A stretch of 64,000 nt of DNA, taken from Stappia stellulata (lineage in GTDB: Bacteria; Pseudomonadota; Alphaproteobacteria; Rhizobiales; Stappiaceae). The stretch's first letter is position 1; each line of letters opens with the position of its first letter. Below are positions 18,337 through 27,323 of the stretch, piece after piece. The stretch covers positions 124,001 through 188,000 of the forward strand of contig NZ_JAIVMF010000001.1 in assembly GCF_020176715.1 (NCBI RefSeq). The letters run 5' to 3'. Below the pieces are notes generated by a model. The model saw only the letters and a program-made list of their open reading frames with translations, ran no database searches and was not told the origin of the DNA. The translations under genes and the position numbers were made by a program.

Positions 18337-19740
18337 TCACGGCATGATCGACGACGTGCGCGGCGCCTGTGCAAGCAGCGCGGCAAGCCTGTCGATCCCC
18401 TCTTCGTAGCGGGCGTCCTGCGCGACATTGGCAAGGCAGAGCCGCACGGCCTGCGGGGCGTTTCTTGGCTCCACGCAAAAATGGCGTGCGGGACTGACGC
18501 GAACGCCGAGCGACGCGGCCTCGGCGGCAAATCCGTCCGCGGTCCAACTGTCGGGAACCGGCAGCCAGGCGATCCCGCCGGCAAGGCGCTCGCGGTCCAG
18601 TCCGGGAAGCCGGACATGGCAATAGTCGGCACGGCTGGCGATCCCTGCGCGCAGCAACGCGGCGCGCTCCGACAATTCCGGCTGTTCCAGCACCCAGCTT
18701 GCCGCATCGGCAAGCAGCGGCGACACCATCAGGCTCGTGGCGTTCAGCACCGCCTCGATATGGCGGATCCTCTCCACAGGACCGGCGGCAAATCCGACAC
18801 GCAGCACCGGCGCGACGGATTTGGACAGTCCGGAGACCAGCACCGTGCGCTCCGGCACAAGGCGCGAAAACCCCGCCGGGGCATCCGGCATGAGAAAACC
18901 GTAGATCTGGTCCTCCACGATGGTCAGTCCCTGACGCGCCGCGACCGCGGCGAGATCCGCGCGCCGCGCCTGAGTCATGGAAATGCCCGTCGGGTTCTGC
19001 ACATCGGGCATCACCACCACCAGCGAAACCGGATGACGGCGGCAGACCGCCTCAAGCGCGTCGGGACGCATGCCCTCTCCATCCCCAGCAACCGGATGCA
19101 ACGGAATCCCGAGCGCGACGGCGGCCCCGATCACGCCGGGATAGGTTACCGCATCGCAGGCAATCGCTCCCCCGCGCGCGGCGAATGCCTGAAACGCGGC
19201 AGACAGCGCCGACTGCGCGCCATGGGTCAGCACCACCTCCCGCGCGTCGAGCCCCGGACGCCACCGCGTCAGATAGGCCGCCGCCGCCTCGCGGTCCTCC
19301 GCCCGGCCCGCTGAAGCGGTATAGCCGGCGGGAATGGCGCCGGCCGACAACCGCGCCGTTGCCCGCTCCAGCGCCGCGGATACAAGCGGTGCCGCGTCAT
19401 GCATCTGAAAGCCGTTGACCGCGAAATCGATGACGCCCGCATCCGCCGCCGTTTGCGCCGATGCGCCGGGCGGGAAAGACACCCGCCGGTCCGTGGCGCC
19501 GACAAAGGTGCCCCGCCCGACCTCTCCGTGGGCAAGTCCGGCCACCACAAGCGAACGATAGGCGCGCGCCACGGTTGCCGGCGCACAGCCAAGCTGCCAA
19601 GCCGCCTCGCGGATCGGCGGCAGGCGCGTTCCGGCCGGCACGCGCCCTTCGGCGATCTCTGCGCGCAAATGCGTTTCGATGGAGCGGGCGGTCGCCGGCC
19701 GCGCCGGCGCATCGGCCGTGATCTGCGAGAATATTGTCAT
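18337..19740 (-). CDS. MocR-type GntR regulator with aminotransferase-like domain
   Basis: A 467-residue protein in two parts. Residues about 18-88 form a GntR winged helix-turn-helix (IREAAWQLGCAPATVARAYRSLVVAGL). The remainder is a fold-type I aminotransferase domain with the PLP lysine in SGLSKSVAPVLRVGF. MocR regulators bind PLP and usually sense amino acids or vitamin B6-related ligands. The gene is divergent from a LysE-type exporter, its likely target. The start codon at 19740 lies 4 bases from the palindrome TACAAT-N6-ATTGTA, which suggests autoregulation. The ligand is unknown. Confidence 0.88.
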   Translation of the reverse strand: MTIFSQITADAPARPATARSIETHLRAEIAEGRVPAGTRLPPIREAAWQLGCAPATVARAYRSLVVAGLAHGEVGRGTFVGATDRRVSFPPGASAQTAADAGVIDFAVNGFQMHDAAPLVSAALERATARLSAGAIPAGYTASAGRAEDREAAAAYLTRWRPGLDAREVVLTHGAQSALSAAFQAFAARGGAIACDAVTYPGVIGAAVALGIPLHPVAGDGEGMRPDALEAVCRRHPVSLVVVMPDVQNPTGISMTQARRADLAAVAARQGLTIVEDQIYGFLMPDAPAGFSRLVPERTVLVSGLSKSVAPVLRVGFAAGPVERIRHIEAVLNATSLMVSPLLADAASWVLEQPELSERAALLRAGIASRADYCHVRLPGLDRERLAGGIAWLPVPDSWTADGFAAEAASLGVRVSPARHFCVEPRNAPQAVRLCLANVAQDARYEEGIDRLAALLAQAPRTSSIMP

Positions 19741-19743
19741 GAG

Positions 19744-19761
19744 TACAATATAAGAATTGTA
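19744..19761. promoter_or_regulatory. Candidate MocR operator in the mocR-lysE gap
   Basis: TACAAT (19744-19749) and ATTGTA (19756-19761) form a perfect 6-bp inverted repeat with a 6-base spacer, in an AT-rich patch between the divergent mocR and lysE starts. It touches the mocR start region and lies 63-80 bases before lysE. Position and symmetry suit a dimeric regulator. Confidence 0.45.
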
Positions 19762-19823
19762 TCAAGTTTTGTCTCAGTCATTTTGTGGGCTCACGCGACA
19801 ACTCCAACGCCGGGAGATTGCGG

Positions 19824-20444
19824 ATGCCCTCCGATGTTCTCATGCCCCTCGCCCAATATGGCGTGCTCGTCCTGTTCATCGTCGCCATGGTCGGCTCTCC
19901 CGGGCCGGCAAACATGTCGCTGATGGCCAGCGGCGTCGCCTTCGGCGCAAGGCCCGCGGTTCCGTTCCTGCTCGGCACCATGAGCGGTTTCCAGATTATC
20001 TTCTGGCTGAACGTGCTGGGGCTCTATGCGCTGCTGCAGGGCGCGCCGCAGGTGTTCGAACTGCTGCGCTGGCTGTGCATCGGCTACATTGTCTATCTCG
20101 CCTGGACCATCGTGCGCTCGGGCAGCGGCGCGCCCGGCGACGCCCGGCGGGTTCCGGGCTACCTGCGCGGCCTGTGGGTGCACCCGCTCAGTCCCAAGGC
20201 CTATGCGATGCAGATTGCCGCGATCTCGCAGTTCGTCTCGCCGGAGCGCTATCTTGCCGATGCGCTTCTCGTATCGCTGACGTTCTGGGTGCTCGGCGGG
20301 ATCCTGAACGGCCTGTGGCTGCTGGCCGGCGGCCGGTTGCGGATGGCCGTCCGCGCGTCGCGTTTCCTGTATTGGCTCAAGCTCGTCCTCGCCCTCCTCA
20401 TGATCGGCTCGACCATCGCGAGCTTGCAAATGATCCCGGCTTGA
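19824..20444 (+). CDS. LysE/RhtB-family amino acid exporter
   Basis: A 206-residue inner-membrane protein with about six hydrophobic helices. The family signature PGPANMSLMASG occurs in the first helix region, with GYIVYLAWTIVRSG in the middle. RhtB/LysE carriers export amino acids or related compounds. The start at 19824 (MPSDVLMPL) is chosen because GGGAG lies 7 bases upstream; the frame begins at 19785 but the extra residues are polar. The divergent MocR gene is its probable regulator. The threonine ammonia-lyase gene follows on the same strand after 41 bases, which hints at a threonine or related substrate. Confidence 0.85.
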   Translation: MPSDVLMPLAQYGVLVLFIVAMVGSPGPANMSLMASGVAFGARPAVPFLLGTMSGFQIIFWLNVLGLYALLQGAPQVFELLRWLCIGYIVYLAWTIVRSGSGAPGDARRVPGYLRGLWVHPLSPKAYAMQIAAISQFVSPERYLADALLVSLTFWVLGGILNGLWLLAGGRLRMAVRASRFLYWLKLVLALLMIGSTIASLQMIPA

Positions 20445-20485
20445 TGGCACAGGGGAGGTCCCGGTTCCTTTCGCGGTGACCTTTC

Positions 20486-21709
20486 ATGTCGGTTTCGCTC
20501 GATTCCATCCGCACCGCGGCCCAGGTGATTTCCGGGGCCGTGATGCGCACGCCGTGCCTGCCGGCGCCGAAGCTCTCCCGCCTGACCGGCGCGGACGTCT
20601 GGGTCAAATACGAAAATCTCCAGGTGACCAACGCGTTCAAGGAACGCGGCGCGCTGGTGAAACTGTCATCGCTCTCGCCCGAAGACCGCAGGCGCGGCGT
20701 CATCGCCATGTCCGCCGGCAACCACGCCCAGGCGGTTGCCTATCACGCCGGACGGCTCGGCATCCCCGCGACCATCGTCATGCCGAAACCGACGCCCTTC
20801 GTGAAGGTCGCGGCGACGCGCGGCTATGGCGCGCGGGTGGTGCTGGCCGGCGAGATGCTGGCCGACGCGCAAGCCGAAGCCGAACGGATCGCGGAGGCGG
20901 AAGGCCTCGTCTGGGTCCACCCCTATGACGACGAAGCGATTATCTGTGGTCAGGGCACCATCGCGCTGGAGATGCTGGAGGACCACCCGGACCTGGAATG
21001 CCTGGTCGTTCCGGTGGGCGGCGGCGGGCTGATTTCGGGAATGGCGACGGCGGCCAAGGCACTGCGTCCGGACATCGAGATCATCGGCGTCGAAGCCGCG
21101 CTCTACCCGTCCATGAAGGGCGCGCTGGACGGCAAGGCCGTTCAGTGCGGCGGCGCGACGCTTGCCGAAGGCATCGCGGTCAAGAATGTCGGCAAGCTGA
21201 CGCTGGAGATCGTGCGCAACAGCGTCGACGACATTCTCCTGGTCGACGAGGCGACCATCGAACAGGCGGTCAACGCCTATCTCACCCAGCAAAAGACAAT
21301 GGCCGAAGGTGCCGGCGCCGCCGGTCTTGCCGCCCTTCTCTCTCACCGCGAACGCTTCGCCGGCCGCAGCGTCGGGCTGGTGATGTGCGGCGGCAACATC
21401 GACCCCCGACTGTTGTCCTCGATCATGGTGCGCGGTCTGGCGCACGAAGGGCGTCTGTTGTCGATCCGCATAACGACCCCGGACCGGCCCGGCGTTCTGG
21501 GCGACATCTCGACCCTGATCGGGTCGCTTGGCGGCAACATCCTCGAGGTCTCGCATCACCGGCTGTTTCTCAACGTCCCGGCGAAGGGAACCACGCTGGA
21601 TGTCACGATGGAAACCCATGACCGCACCCATGCGCAGGAGATCCTCGCCGCGCTTGAAAGCCGCGACTTCAGTGTCCGCATGCTGGATCTGGGAGAATCG
21701 CGCCTGTGA
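20486..21709 (+). CDS. Threonine ammonia-lyase with ACT domain
   Basis: A 407-residue PLP enzyme that deaminates threonine to 2-oxobutyrate. The PLP lysine is Lys52 in NAFKERGAL; SAGNHAQAVAYHA and the phosphate loop VGGGGLISG are also present. A C-terminal ACT domain (about residues 325-400, RITTPDRPGVLGDIS) suggests allosteric control by an amino acid. The length matches the TdcB/IlvA short class with one ACT domain. It may serve isoleucine synthesis or threonine catabolism; with a LysE exporter 41 bases upstream, a role in handling excess threonine is possible. Confidence 0.92.
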   Translation: MSVSLDSIRTAAQVISGAVMRTPCLPAPKLSRLTGADVWVKYENLQVTNAFKERGALVKLSSLSPEDRRRGVIAMSAGNHAQAVAYHAGRLGIPATIVMPKPTPFVKVAATRGYGARVVLAGEMLADAQAEAERIAEAEGLVWVHPYDDEAIICGQGTIALEMLEDHPDLECLVVPVGGGGLISGMATAAKALRPDIEIIGVEAALYPSMKGALDGKAVQCGGATLAEGIAVKNVGKLTLEIVRNSVDDILLVDEATIEQAVNAYLTQQKTMAEGAGAAGLAALLSHRERFAGRSVGLVMCGGNIDPRLLSSIMVRGLAHEGRLLSIRITTPDRPGVLGDISTLIGSLGGNILEVSHHRLFLNVPAKGTTLDVTMETHDRTHAQEILAALESRDFSVRMLDLGESRL

Positions 21710-21784
21710 CGCTTTATCCCGGCCGCATTTGACAGCACGCCCGGCAATCCCCACCTGAAAGGGGCAACCGAGCGAAAGGACGCC

Positions 21785-22285
21785 ATGACCTCCCCCTCCT
21801 CCGGACACAGCGAACAGGACGCCTCCGTGCCCGCCTATGCTCCCGCCTTCGACGACCCCAGGCTTTTTGCCAGCGTGCGCACGAACCGGATCTTTGCCTT
21901 CGTCATCGATGCGATCCTGATCGGCGCAATCACCTTGATGGCGACGGTGCTGGTGTTTTTCCTGGGCATCTTCACGCTCGGGCTGGGCTGGTTGCTGTTT
22001 CCCATTCTCTGGCCCGCCGTCGCGCTCATCTATGTCGCACTGACACTCGGCGGACCGACCGGCGCGACGCCCGGCATGCGCGCGATGGGCGTGACCATGC
22101 GCATGGCAAATGGCGGTCGGCCGGATATCCTGATTGCCGGCATGCATGCGCTGCTGTTCTGGTTCTCGATTTCCCTGCTTACACCGCTCGTGCTTGCGGT
22201 CTCATTGTTCAATGCCGAAAAGCGGCTCTTGCACGACCTGATCCTCGGCACCGTCGTGGTGAACCGCGCCGCGGACCTCCGGTAG
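21785..22285 (+). CDS. RDD family membrane protein
   Basis: A 166-residue protein with three or four hydrophobic helices. The RDD-type N-terminal part, VRTNRIFAFVIDAILIGA (about residues 31-48), carries the conserved Arg and Asp positions, and GATPGMRAMGVTMR is the typical loop. The family has no settled biochemical function; some members are linked to ion transport. A gap of 75 bases separates it from the threonine ammonia-lyase gene. A bulged GCCAC/GTGGC hairpin shortly after the stop may end the transcript. Confidence 0.85.
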   Translation: MTSPSSGHSEQDASVPAYAPAFDDPRLFASVRTNRIFAFVIDAILIGAITLMATVLVFFLGIFTLGLGWLLFPILWPAVALIYVALTLGGPTGATPGMRAMGVTMRMANGGRPDILIAGMHALLFWFSISLLTPLVLAVSLFNAEKRLLHDLILGTVVVNRAADLR

Positions 22286-22442
22286 GAGCCACACGGCGCC
22301 CGCCGTGGCAAAACTTTCCTGAATCAAGCCCTTCGGGAAAGCATTCCTTCTTTGCGAAGCGCCCTGTGGCGGATAGAAAGGACGTGGCGTTCGTCGCGCC
22401 GCGCGCCTTCGCGTGGCCGGAAAGAGGATATGGGCCGACCGC

Positions 22443-24269
22443 ATGCAGCCAGCCGATCCTGCCATGATCCTCACGCTCGTGGTGATCGTCGCCACGATCG
22501 TGCTCTATGCGATGGAGCGCTTTGCGCTGGAATATGTCGCCCTGGGATCTCTCGTCGCGCTGATGCTCACCTTCACGGTGTTTCCTGGCGAGACCGGGAT
22601 CGGTCCGGCCGAACTGCTCGCCGGCTTCGCCAATCCGGCGCTTGTCACCGTCACCTGCCTGCTGATCGTCGGCCACGCGCTATTCCAGACGGACGCGCTT
22701 GAAAAGCCGGCGCAATTCATCGTCAGGGCGACACGCCGCAATCCGCATCTGGCAGCGGCTCCGATTCTGATCGCGGTCGCCATCATCAGCGGCTTTTTGA
22801 ACAACACGCCCGTCGTCGTGATGTTCCTGCCCATCCTCTCCGCCGTTGCCGCCGCCCAGGGAAAATCCTCTGCCCGGTTGCTGATGCCGCTGTCCTTCAT
22901 CGCCATTCTCGGCGGCATGACGACGCTCATCGGCTCTTCGACGAACCTACTCGTGGCGGATGTGGCGGCGCGGACGAGCGACGTGCGCCTCGGGTTTTTC
23001 AGTTTCACCGGTCTTGGCGTGATCCTTGCGGCGGTCGGCGGGTGCTATGTACTCTTCGTCATGCCCTATCTGCTGCGCCCGCGAAAAACAATGGCGGACG
23101 AGCTACAGCCCTCGACGGGAAAGCAGTTCATCGCGCAGATCCACATCACCAACGATCATCCGCTGGAGGGCGCATCGGCGGTTGCGGGCCTGTTTCCGGC
23201 GCTCAAGGACATGACGGTGCGCCTGGTGCAGCGCGGCGAACGGCCGATCCTGCCGCCGTTCGAGAATGTGACCCTGCGACCGGGCGACACGCTGATCGTC
23301 GCGGCCACGCGCTCCGCACTGACCGCCGCGCTTGCGCGCCGCCACCCCCTGATGGCGACCGACGGCGACGAGAACGGCGAAACCGAAGTCTCCGTTCCTC
23401 AACGCTCCCTGACGCTGGCCGAGGCCGTGGTGGCTCCGGCCTCGCGGCTGAGCGGGCGCACCATTGCCCAAAGCGGCTTTCACACCGAAACAGGTTGCGT
23501 CGTCATGGGCGTGCAGCGGCGCTCGCGCATGCCACGCATGGCCATGACCGAGATCCGCCTGGAACCCGGAGACGTGCTGCTGCTGGCCGGAGGCGCGGAA
23601 GACATCAAGAAATTGCGAAATTATCGCGATGTTCTGCTGCTCGACTGGTCGGCGGCCGAGGTCCCGCCGCGCCGCCTCGCGCCCCGCGCTCTCGCGATCT
23701 TTTCGATCATGGTCTTCGTCAGCGCGACGGGACTGGTGCCAATTGTGACCGCCTCCGTCGCCGCGACCTTCGCGCTGATCGCCACCGGATGTCTCAACGT
23801 GCGTCAGGCGTTGCGCGCCGTCGACAGCCGTATCTTCATGTTGATCGGCGCCTCGATCGCCTCGGCCACGGCCCTGGAGGTCACCGGCGGAGCGCGGGCG
23901 ATCGCGGACCTGCTTGTTGCCCAGCTCCAGAACCAGCCGCCGATGATTGTCCTGTCCGCGCTCTATCTTCTGGTGATGATGCTGACCAACATGCTGTCGA
24001 ACAATGCGACCGCGGTTCTTTTCACCCCCATTGCCGTCAACATGGCGGGGCCGACGGGACTGCCGGTGGAAGCCTTCGTCACCTGCGTGATCTTTGCGGC
24101 GAACAGTTCCTTCGCGACGCCGATCGGTTACCAGACCAACCTCATCGTCATGGGCCCGGGGCACTACCGCTTTTCCGATTTTCTCATCGCCGGCACGCCG
24201 CTTGCCATTTTGCTCTGGCTAACGTTCACTTTGGTTGCGCCCGTGTACTATGGTTTCGCCATGCTGTAG
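22443..24269 (+). CDS. SLC13-family permease with two TrkA-C (RCK_C) domains
   Basis: A 608-residue membrane transporter of the divalent anion:sodium symporter type. Hydrophobic blocks flank a cytoplasmic central part (about residues 215-400) holding two TrkA-C domains, seen in ENVTLRPGDTLIV and EIRLEPGDVLLLAGG. NNTPVVVMFLPI in the first half and NMLSNNATAVLFTPIA in the second are the paired SLC13 signatures. Dicarboxylates, sulfate or similar anions are possible substrates. The start is uncertain: GTG at 22413 and ATG at 22443 or 22464 are in frame. I use 22443, since it places the first hydrophobic helix close to the N-terminus. Confidence 0.85.
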   Translation: MQPADPAMILTLVVIVATIVLYAMERFALEYVALGSLVALMLTFTVFPGETGIGPAELLAGFANPALVTVTCLLIVGHALFQTDALEKPAQFIVRATRRNPHLAAAPILIAVAIISGFLNNTPVVVMFLPILSAVAAAQGKSSARLLMPLSFIAILGGMTTLIGSSTNLLVADVAARTSDVRLGFFSFTGLGVILAAVGGCYVLFVMPYLLRPRKTMADELQPSTGKQFIAQIHITNDHPLEGASAVAGLFPALKDMTVRLVQRGERPILPPFENVTLRPGDTLIVAATRSALTAALARRHPLMATDGDENGETEVSVPQRSLTLAEAVVAPASRLSGRTIAQSGFHTETGCVVMGVQRRSRMPRMAMTEIRLEPGDVLLLAGGAEDIKKLRNYRDVLLLDWSAAEVPPRRLAPRALAIFSIMVFVSATGLVPIVTASVAATFALIATGCLNVRQALRAVDSRIFMLIGASIASATALEVTGGARAIADLLVAQLQNQPPMIVLSALYLLVMMLTNMLSNNATAVLFTPIAVNMAGPTGLPVEAFVTCVIFAANSSFATPIGYQTNLIVMGPGHYRFSDFLIAGTPLAILLWLTFTLVAPVYYGFAML

Positions 24270-24296
24270 CGGGCAAGAAGCGGAGACCCAACGAAC

Positions 24297-25067
24297 GTGA
24301 CGCGGCACCCGACCGATACCCCGCAATTCTATCTGACCGCGCCGGCGCCCTGTCCCTATCTGGACGGACGCAAGGAACGCAAGGTCTTTACCCATCTCGT
24401 CGGGTCCAAGGCGCAGACCCTCAACGACGTTCTGACGCAGGGCGGGTTCCGGCGCAGCCAGAACATCGCCTATCGCCCCGCCTGCGAGGACTGCAAGGCC
24501 TGCATCTCCGTCCGCGTCAGGGTGGACGACTTCCGCTGGACGCGGGCGTTTCGCCGGCTGTGGCGCAAGAATGCCGACATCATCGGAACGGCATCGTCTC
24601 CCGCCCCCTCCTCACAACAATATGATCTCTTCCGCCGGTATCTCGATGCCCGTCATGCCGATGGCGGCATGTCCGACATGACCGTGCTCGACTATGCGAT
24701 GATGGTGGAAGACACGCATGTGGAGACCATGCTGGTCGAATACCGCAAGCGCGGTCCCGACAGTTTTCTCAACGGGCGCGGCGCCGGGCCGCTTCTGGCC
24801 GTCGCGCTGACCGACATGCTGAGCGACGGCTTGTCGATGGTCTATTCCTTCTTCGACCCCGACGAACATGCCCGCAGCCTCGGAACGCACCTGATCCTCG
24901 ACCACATCGAGCGCGCCCGCGGGCTGGGCCTTCCTTACGTCTATCTCGGCTATTGGGTGAAGGGGTCACCGAAGATGGACTACAAGGCGCGCTTCCAGCC
25001 CCAGGAGCTTCTCGGCCCCGAGGGATGGGGGCCCGCCGAGACTGAGGCCCCGACCACCCCGGATTGA
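24297..25067 (+). CDS. bpt: Aspartate/glutamate leucyltransferase Bpt (ATE-like aminoacyl-tRNA transferase)
   Basis: A 256-residue protein with a GTG start and CGGAGA about 10 bases upstream. Family marks are the cysteine-rich N-terminal part, [15 protein letters not shown] (about residues 60-75), and the C-terminal [20 protein letters not shown]. Bpt enzymes attach leucine to proteins starting with Asp or Glu, marking them for ClpS/ClpAP degradation (the bacterial N-end rule). They resemble eukaryotic arginyltransferases, and databases often label them so. The gene follows the SLC13 permease after 27 bases and is convergent with the uracil-DNA glycosylase (13 bases between stops). Confidence 0.92.
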   Translation: MTRHPTDTPQFYLTAPAPCPYLDGRKERKVFTHLVGSKAQTLNDVLTQGGFRRSQNIAYRPACEDCKACISVRVRVDDFRWTRAFRRLWRKNADIIGTASSPAPSSQQYDLFRRYLDARHADGGMSDMTVLDYAMMVEDTHVETMLVEYRKRGPDSFLNGRGAGPLLAVALTDMLSDGLSMVYSFFDPDEHARSLGTHLILDHIERARGLGLPYVYLGYWVKGSPKMDYKARFQPQELLGPEGWGPAETEAPTTPD

Positions 25068-25080
25068 AGAGACCTCGCGG

Positions 25081-25728
25081 TCAGGGCGTTGCGTCGAGCT
25101 CCGCACGGATGGCGGAGAACACCGACCGAAACATGTCCCGGGACAGCCGGCCGGTGTTGGTGTTGTAGCGTGAGCAGTGATAGCTGTCGAAGATCACCGG
25201 CGCCCCCTCGGGCGCATGACGCGCCGCGTGGCCGAAGGGGAAGGACGCCTTTCTCTGCTGCAAAGCGGTCAGCGTCGCGTCATGCGCGATCCGCCCGAGC
25301 GCGAGGATCGCGACCACATCGCCCAGTCGCGCAATCGTTTCCTGCAGATAGGGCAAACAGGTGCGGATTTCCGCACCCGTCGGCTTGTTCTCCGGCGGTA
25401 CGCACCGCACCGCGTTCGTGATCGCGGCATCGACAAGTGTCAGACCGTCATCGGGATGCTTCGCATAGGTGCCGCGGGCGAACCCGAAGTCGACCATCGT
25501 CTCGTAGAGAAGATCCCCGGCGTAGTCGCCGGTGAAGGGGCGCCCCGTCCGGTTCGCCCCCTTCAGACCCGGCGCTAGTCCCACCACGAGCAGCCGCGGC
25601 GACGGCGCCGAAAAGGTCGGTACCGGGGCATTGTGCCACTCGGGATTGCGGGCACGGTGCATTTCCCGGAATTCGACCAGCCGCGGACAGGCCGGGCAAT
25701 CGCCCGGCGGGTTCAAGGGCAATGACAT
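25081..25728 (-). CDS. Family 5 uracil-DNA glycosylase (UDGb)
   Basis: A 215-residue base-excision repair enzyme that removes uracil and other deaminated bases. Motif A reads GLAPGLKGANRTGRPFTGD and the second motif is SYHCSRYNTNTGR, both typical of family 5 (UDGb). The family uses no catalytic Asp in motif A, in keeping with the sequence here. Four cysteines for the [4Fe-4S] cluster are expected: CPAC near the start, and Cys in NAVRCVPP and RTCLPY. It lies 12 bases after the NYN-domain gene on the same strand, so the two are probably one transcript. Confidence 0.9.
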   Translation of the reverse strand: MSLPLNPPGDCPACPRLVEFREMHRARNPEWHNAPVPTFSAPSPRLLVVGLAPGLKGANRTGRPFTGDYAGDLLYETMVDFGFARGTYAKHPDDGLTLVDAAITNAVRCVPPENKPTGAEIRTCLPYLQETIARLGDVVAILALGRIAHDATLTALQQRKASFPFGHAARHAPEGAPVIFDSYHCSRYNTNTGRLSRDMFRSVFSAIRAELDATP

Positions 25729-25740
25729 GCGCGCAACCGC

Positions 25741-26337
25741 TCAATAATCGTCTTCGTCTTCCGCTTCGACCCGACGCGGACGATCGGTCGCCGGACGGGC
25801 CGGACGCTCGCCCGGATCGCGGCCGACCTTCTTCGACAGCGTCGCAAGATCGATGAAATGATCGGCCTGGCGGCGCAGGTCGTCGGCGATCATCGGCGGC
25901 TGGGTCTGCAAGGTGGAAACCACGCTTACCTTACGTCCCTTGCGCTGCAGCGCCTCGACCAGCGAGCGGAAGTCGCCGTCGCCCGAAAACAGGACGATGT
26001 GGTCGACATGCTCGACGATCTCCATGGCATCGACGGCAAGCTCGATGTCCATGTTGCCCTTGATCTTGCGGCGGCCGCTGGAATCGACGAATTCCTTCAC
26101 TGGCTTGGTGACGACCTTGTAGCCATTGTAGTCAAGCCAGTCGATCAGCGGCCGGATGGAGGAATACTCCTGATCCTCGATCAACGCCGTATAATAATAG
26201 GCGCGCAGCAAATAACCCGTCTTCTGGAATTCCTGAAGCAGCATTTTATAGTCGATATCGAAGCCGATTGTCCTGGCGGTCGAGTACAAGTTGGCGCCAT
26301 CAATAAACAATGCAACTTTTTCCCTGGGATCGAACAT
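25741..26337 (-). CDS. NYN domain protein (LabA/DUF88, PIN-like)
   Basis: A 198-residue protein with the PIN-like NYN fold. Acidic residues expected at the metal site are in FIDGANLY near residue 11, NMDIELAVDAM near 100 and FSGDGDFRSLVEAL near 120. The family is thought to cut or bind RNA; a nuclease role is inferred. The tail is charged and disordered-looking (EAEDEDDY). The start is not certain: ATG at 26337 or TTG at 26346. It shares a transcript with uracil-DNA glycosylase. Its upstream region is the long AT-rich gap before rpoZ and contains a small AATAT-ACC-ATATT palindrome (26389-26401). Confidence 0.87.
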   Translation of the reverse strand: MFDPREKVALFIDGANLYSTARTIGFDIDYKMLLQEFQKTGYLLRAYYYTALIEDQEYSSIRPLIDWLDYNGYKVVTKPVKEFVDSSGRRKIKGNMDIELAVDAMEIVEHVDHIVLFSGDGDFRSLVEALQRKGRKVSVVSTLQTQPPMIADDLRRQADHFIDLATLSKKVGRDPGERPARPATDRPRRVEAEDEDDY

Positions 26338-26791
26338 CACTTTCAATGCCTTTCACTGTAATGCAGGCCGACCGCCGACAATCTCGAAAATATACCATAT
26401 TAAAGAGCGGCCGCTCCGGATTTCCGGTTTCGCCCGACCGCTCGTCCAAGACTATTTTCACGCCAATCGTCGAGAGGACCGACCTGCCTACTCCGGAACT
26501 TTTCTGCCCCGGCGTCACGTGCCCGTGAAACACCCGTTTCATTTTTTCGGTGCTTCGTTCTTGTCCAGTCACCTAGTAGGCGTCCGGTTTAATTAAGTTC
26601 CCTACACCATTTTTGCAGGAAACGGCAACACAACTTCCTCGCTCTTCCAACGTGAGTCGCGCAAAGACACAACCGGAACCAAAAATTAACTTAAAAACAA
26701 ATAACTCGCAGGATCCTCGGCAAGGCTTGCCATTGTGCTGTCAAGGCAGTACATATCGCGGCTTGCCGACCACAGTTTACGGAGAATACCA
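26338..26791. other. AT-rich divergent gap between the NYN gene and rpoZ
   Basis: This is the longest gene-free stretch in the window (454 bases). It must hold the promoters of the NYN gene (minus) and rpoZ (plus). It also contains AATAT-ACC-ATATT (26389-26401), the palindrome GAGCGGCCGCTC (26405-26416), and a terminator-like hairpin with six T (26525-26547) that belongs to no annotated gene. A GGAGA box lies just before rpoZ. No conserved tRNA, 6S, SRP or RNase P features were recognised. Confidence 0.6.
26525..26547 (+). terminator. Orphan intrinsic terminator upstream of rpoZ
   Basis: GTGAAAC (26525-26531) pairs with GTTTCAT (26536-26542) across a 4-base ACCC loop, with one G-U end pair, and is followed by TTTTTT. 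It reads as a plus-strand rho-independent terminator, yet no plus-strand gene lies upstream in the gap. It may end a small RNA or attenuate a long rpoZ leader. Confidence 0.5.
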
Positions 26792-27196
26792 ATGGCGCGC
26801 GTGACCGTCGAAGATTGCATCGACAAGGTCGAGAACCGCTTCGAGCTGGTGCTTCTGGCGAGCCATCGGGCGCGGATGATTTCCAGCGGCTCGCCGCTCA
26901 CCATCGACCGGGACAACGACAAGAACCCGGTCGTGGCGCTGCGCGAAGTGGCCGAGGAGACCGTCAGCCCGGAAGATCTCAAGGAAGATCTTATCCACTC
27001 GCTGCAGAAATATGTCGAGGTCGACGAGCCTGAGGCGGATGCGGTTCCGATGGTTCCCAATGCCTCGCAGCAAAGCGGTGGCACCGAAGTGAACACCGTC
27101 GACGATTCCGCAGTGGAATTTGACCGCATGTCGGAAGAAGATCTTCTGCGCGGCCTTGAGGGCCTCGTCCCCCCCGAGCGCAAGGACGACATCTGA
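26792..27196 (+). CDS. rpoZ: RNA polymerase omega subunit
   Basis: A 134-residue omega subunit that helps assemble RNA polymerase and forms part of a ppGpp site in many proteobacteria. It begins [31 protein letters not shown], the standard family opening, then [20 protein letters not shown]. The start at 26792 follows GGAGA; upstream in-frame codons look non-coding. The C-terminal 60 residues are acidic and divergent, as in other alphaproteobacteria. It is followed by a clear terminator and then rsh, the ppGpp synthase/hydrolase gene. Confidence 0.95.
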   Translation: MARVTVEDCIDKVENRFELVLLASHRARMISSGSPLTIDRDNDKNPVVALREVAEETVSPEDLKEDLIHSLQKYVEVDEPEADAVPMVPNASQQSGGTEVNTVDDSAVEFDRMSEEDLLRGLEGLVPPERKDDI

Positions 27197-27232
27197 CAGC
27201 GTTCGCCGACAGCCGCTCGAAACGTCGCGTTC

Positions 27233-27273
27233 TCCGGGGTCGGCACCTGCCTGCCCCGGATTTTCTGCTTTTT
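27233..27273 (+). terminator. Rho-independent terminator after rpoZ
   Basis: TCCGGGG (27233-27239) pairs with CCCCGGA (27254-27260); an inner GGCA/TGCC pairing extends the stem. The hairpin is followed by TTTTCTGCTTTTT. It sits in the rpoZ-rsh gap, so rsh is either read through past it or has its own promoter. Confidence 0.75.
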
Positions 27274-27323
27274 ATCCGGCGCGGCTCAGATGCTGCGCCC
27301 CGGATTGCTGAGGCGTCACCGCA

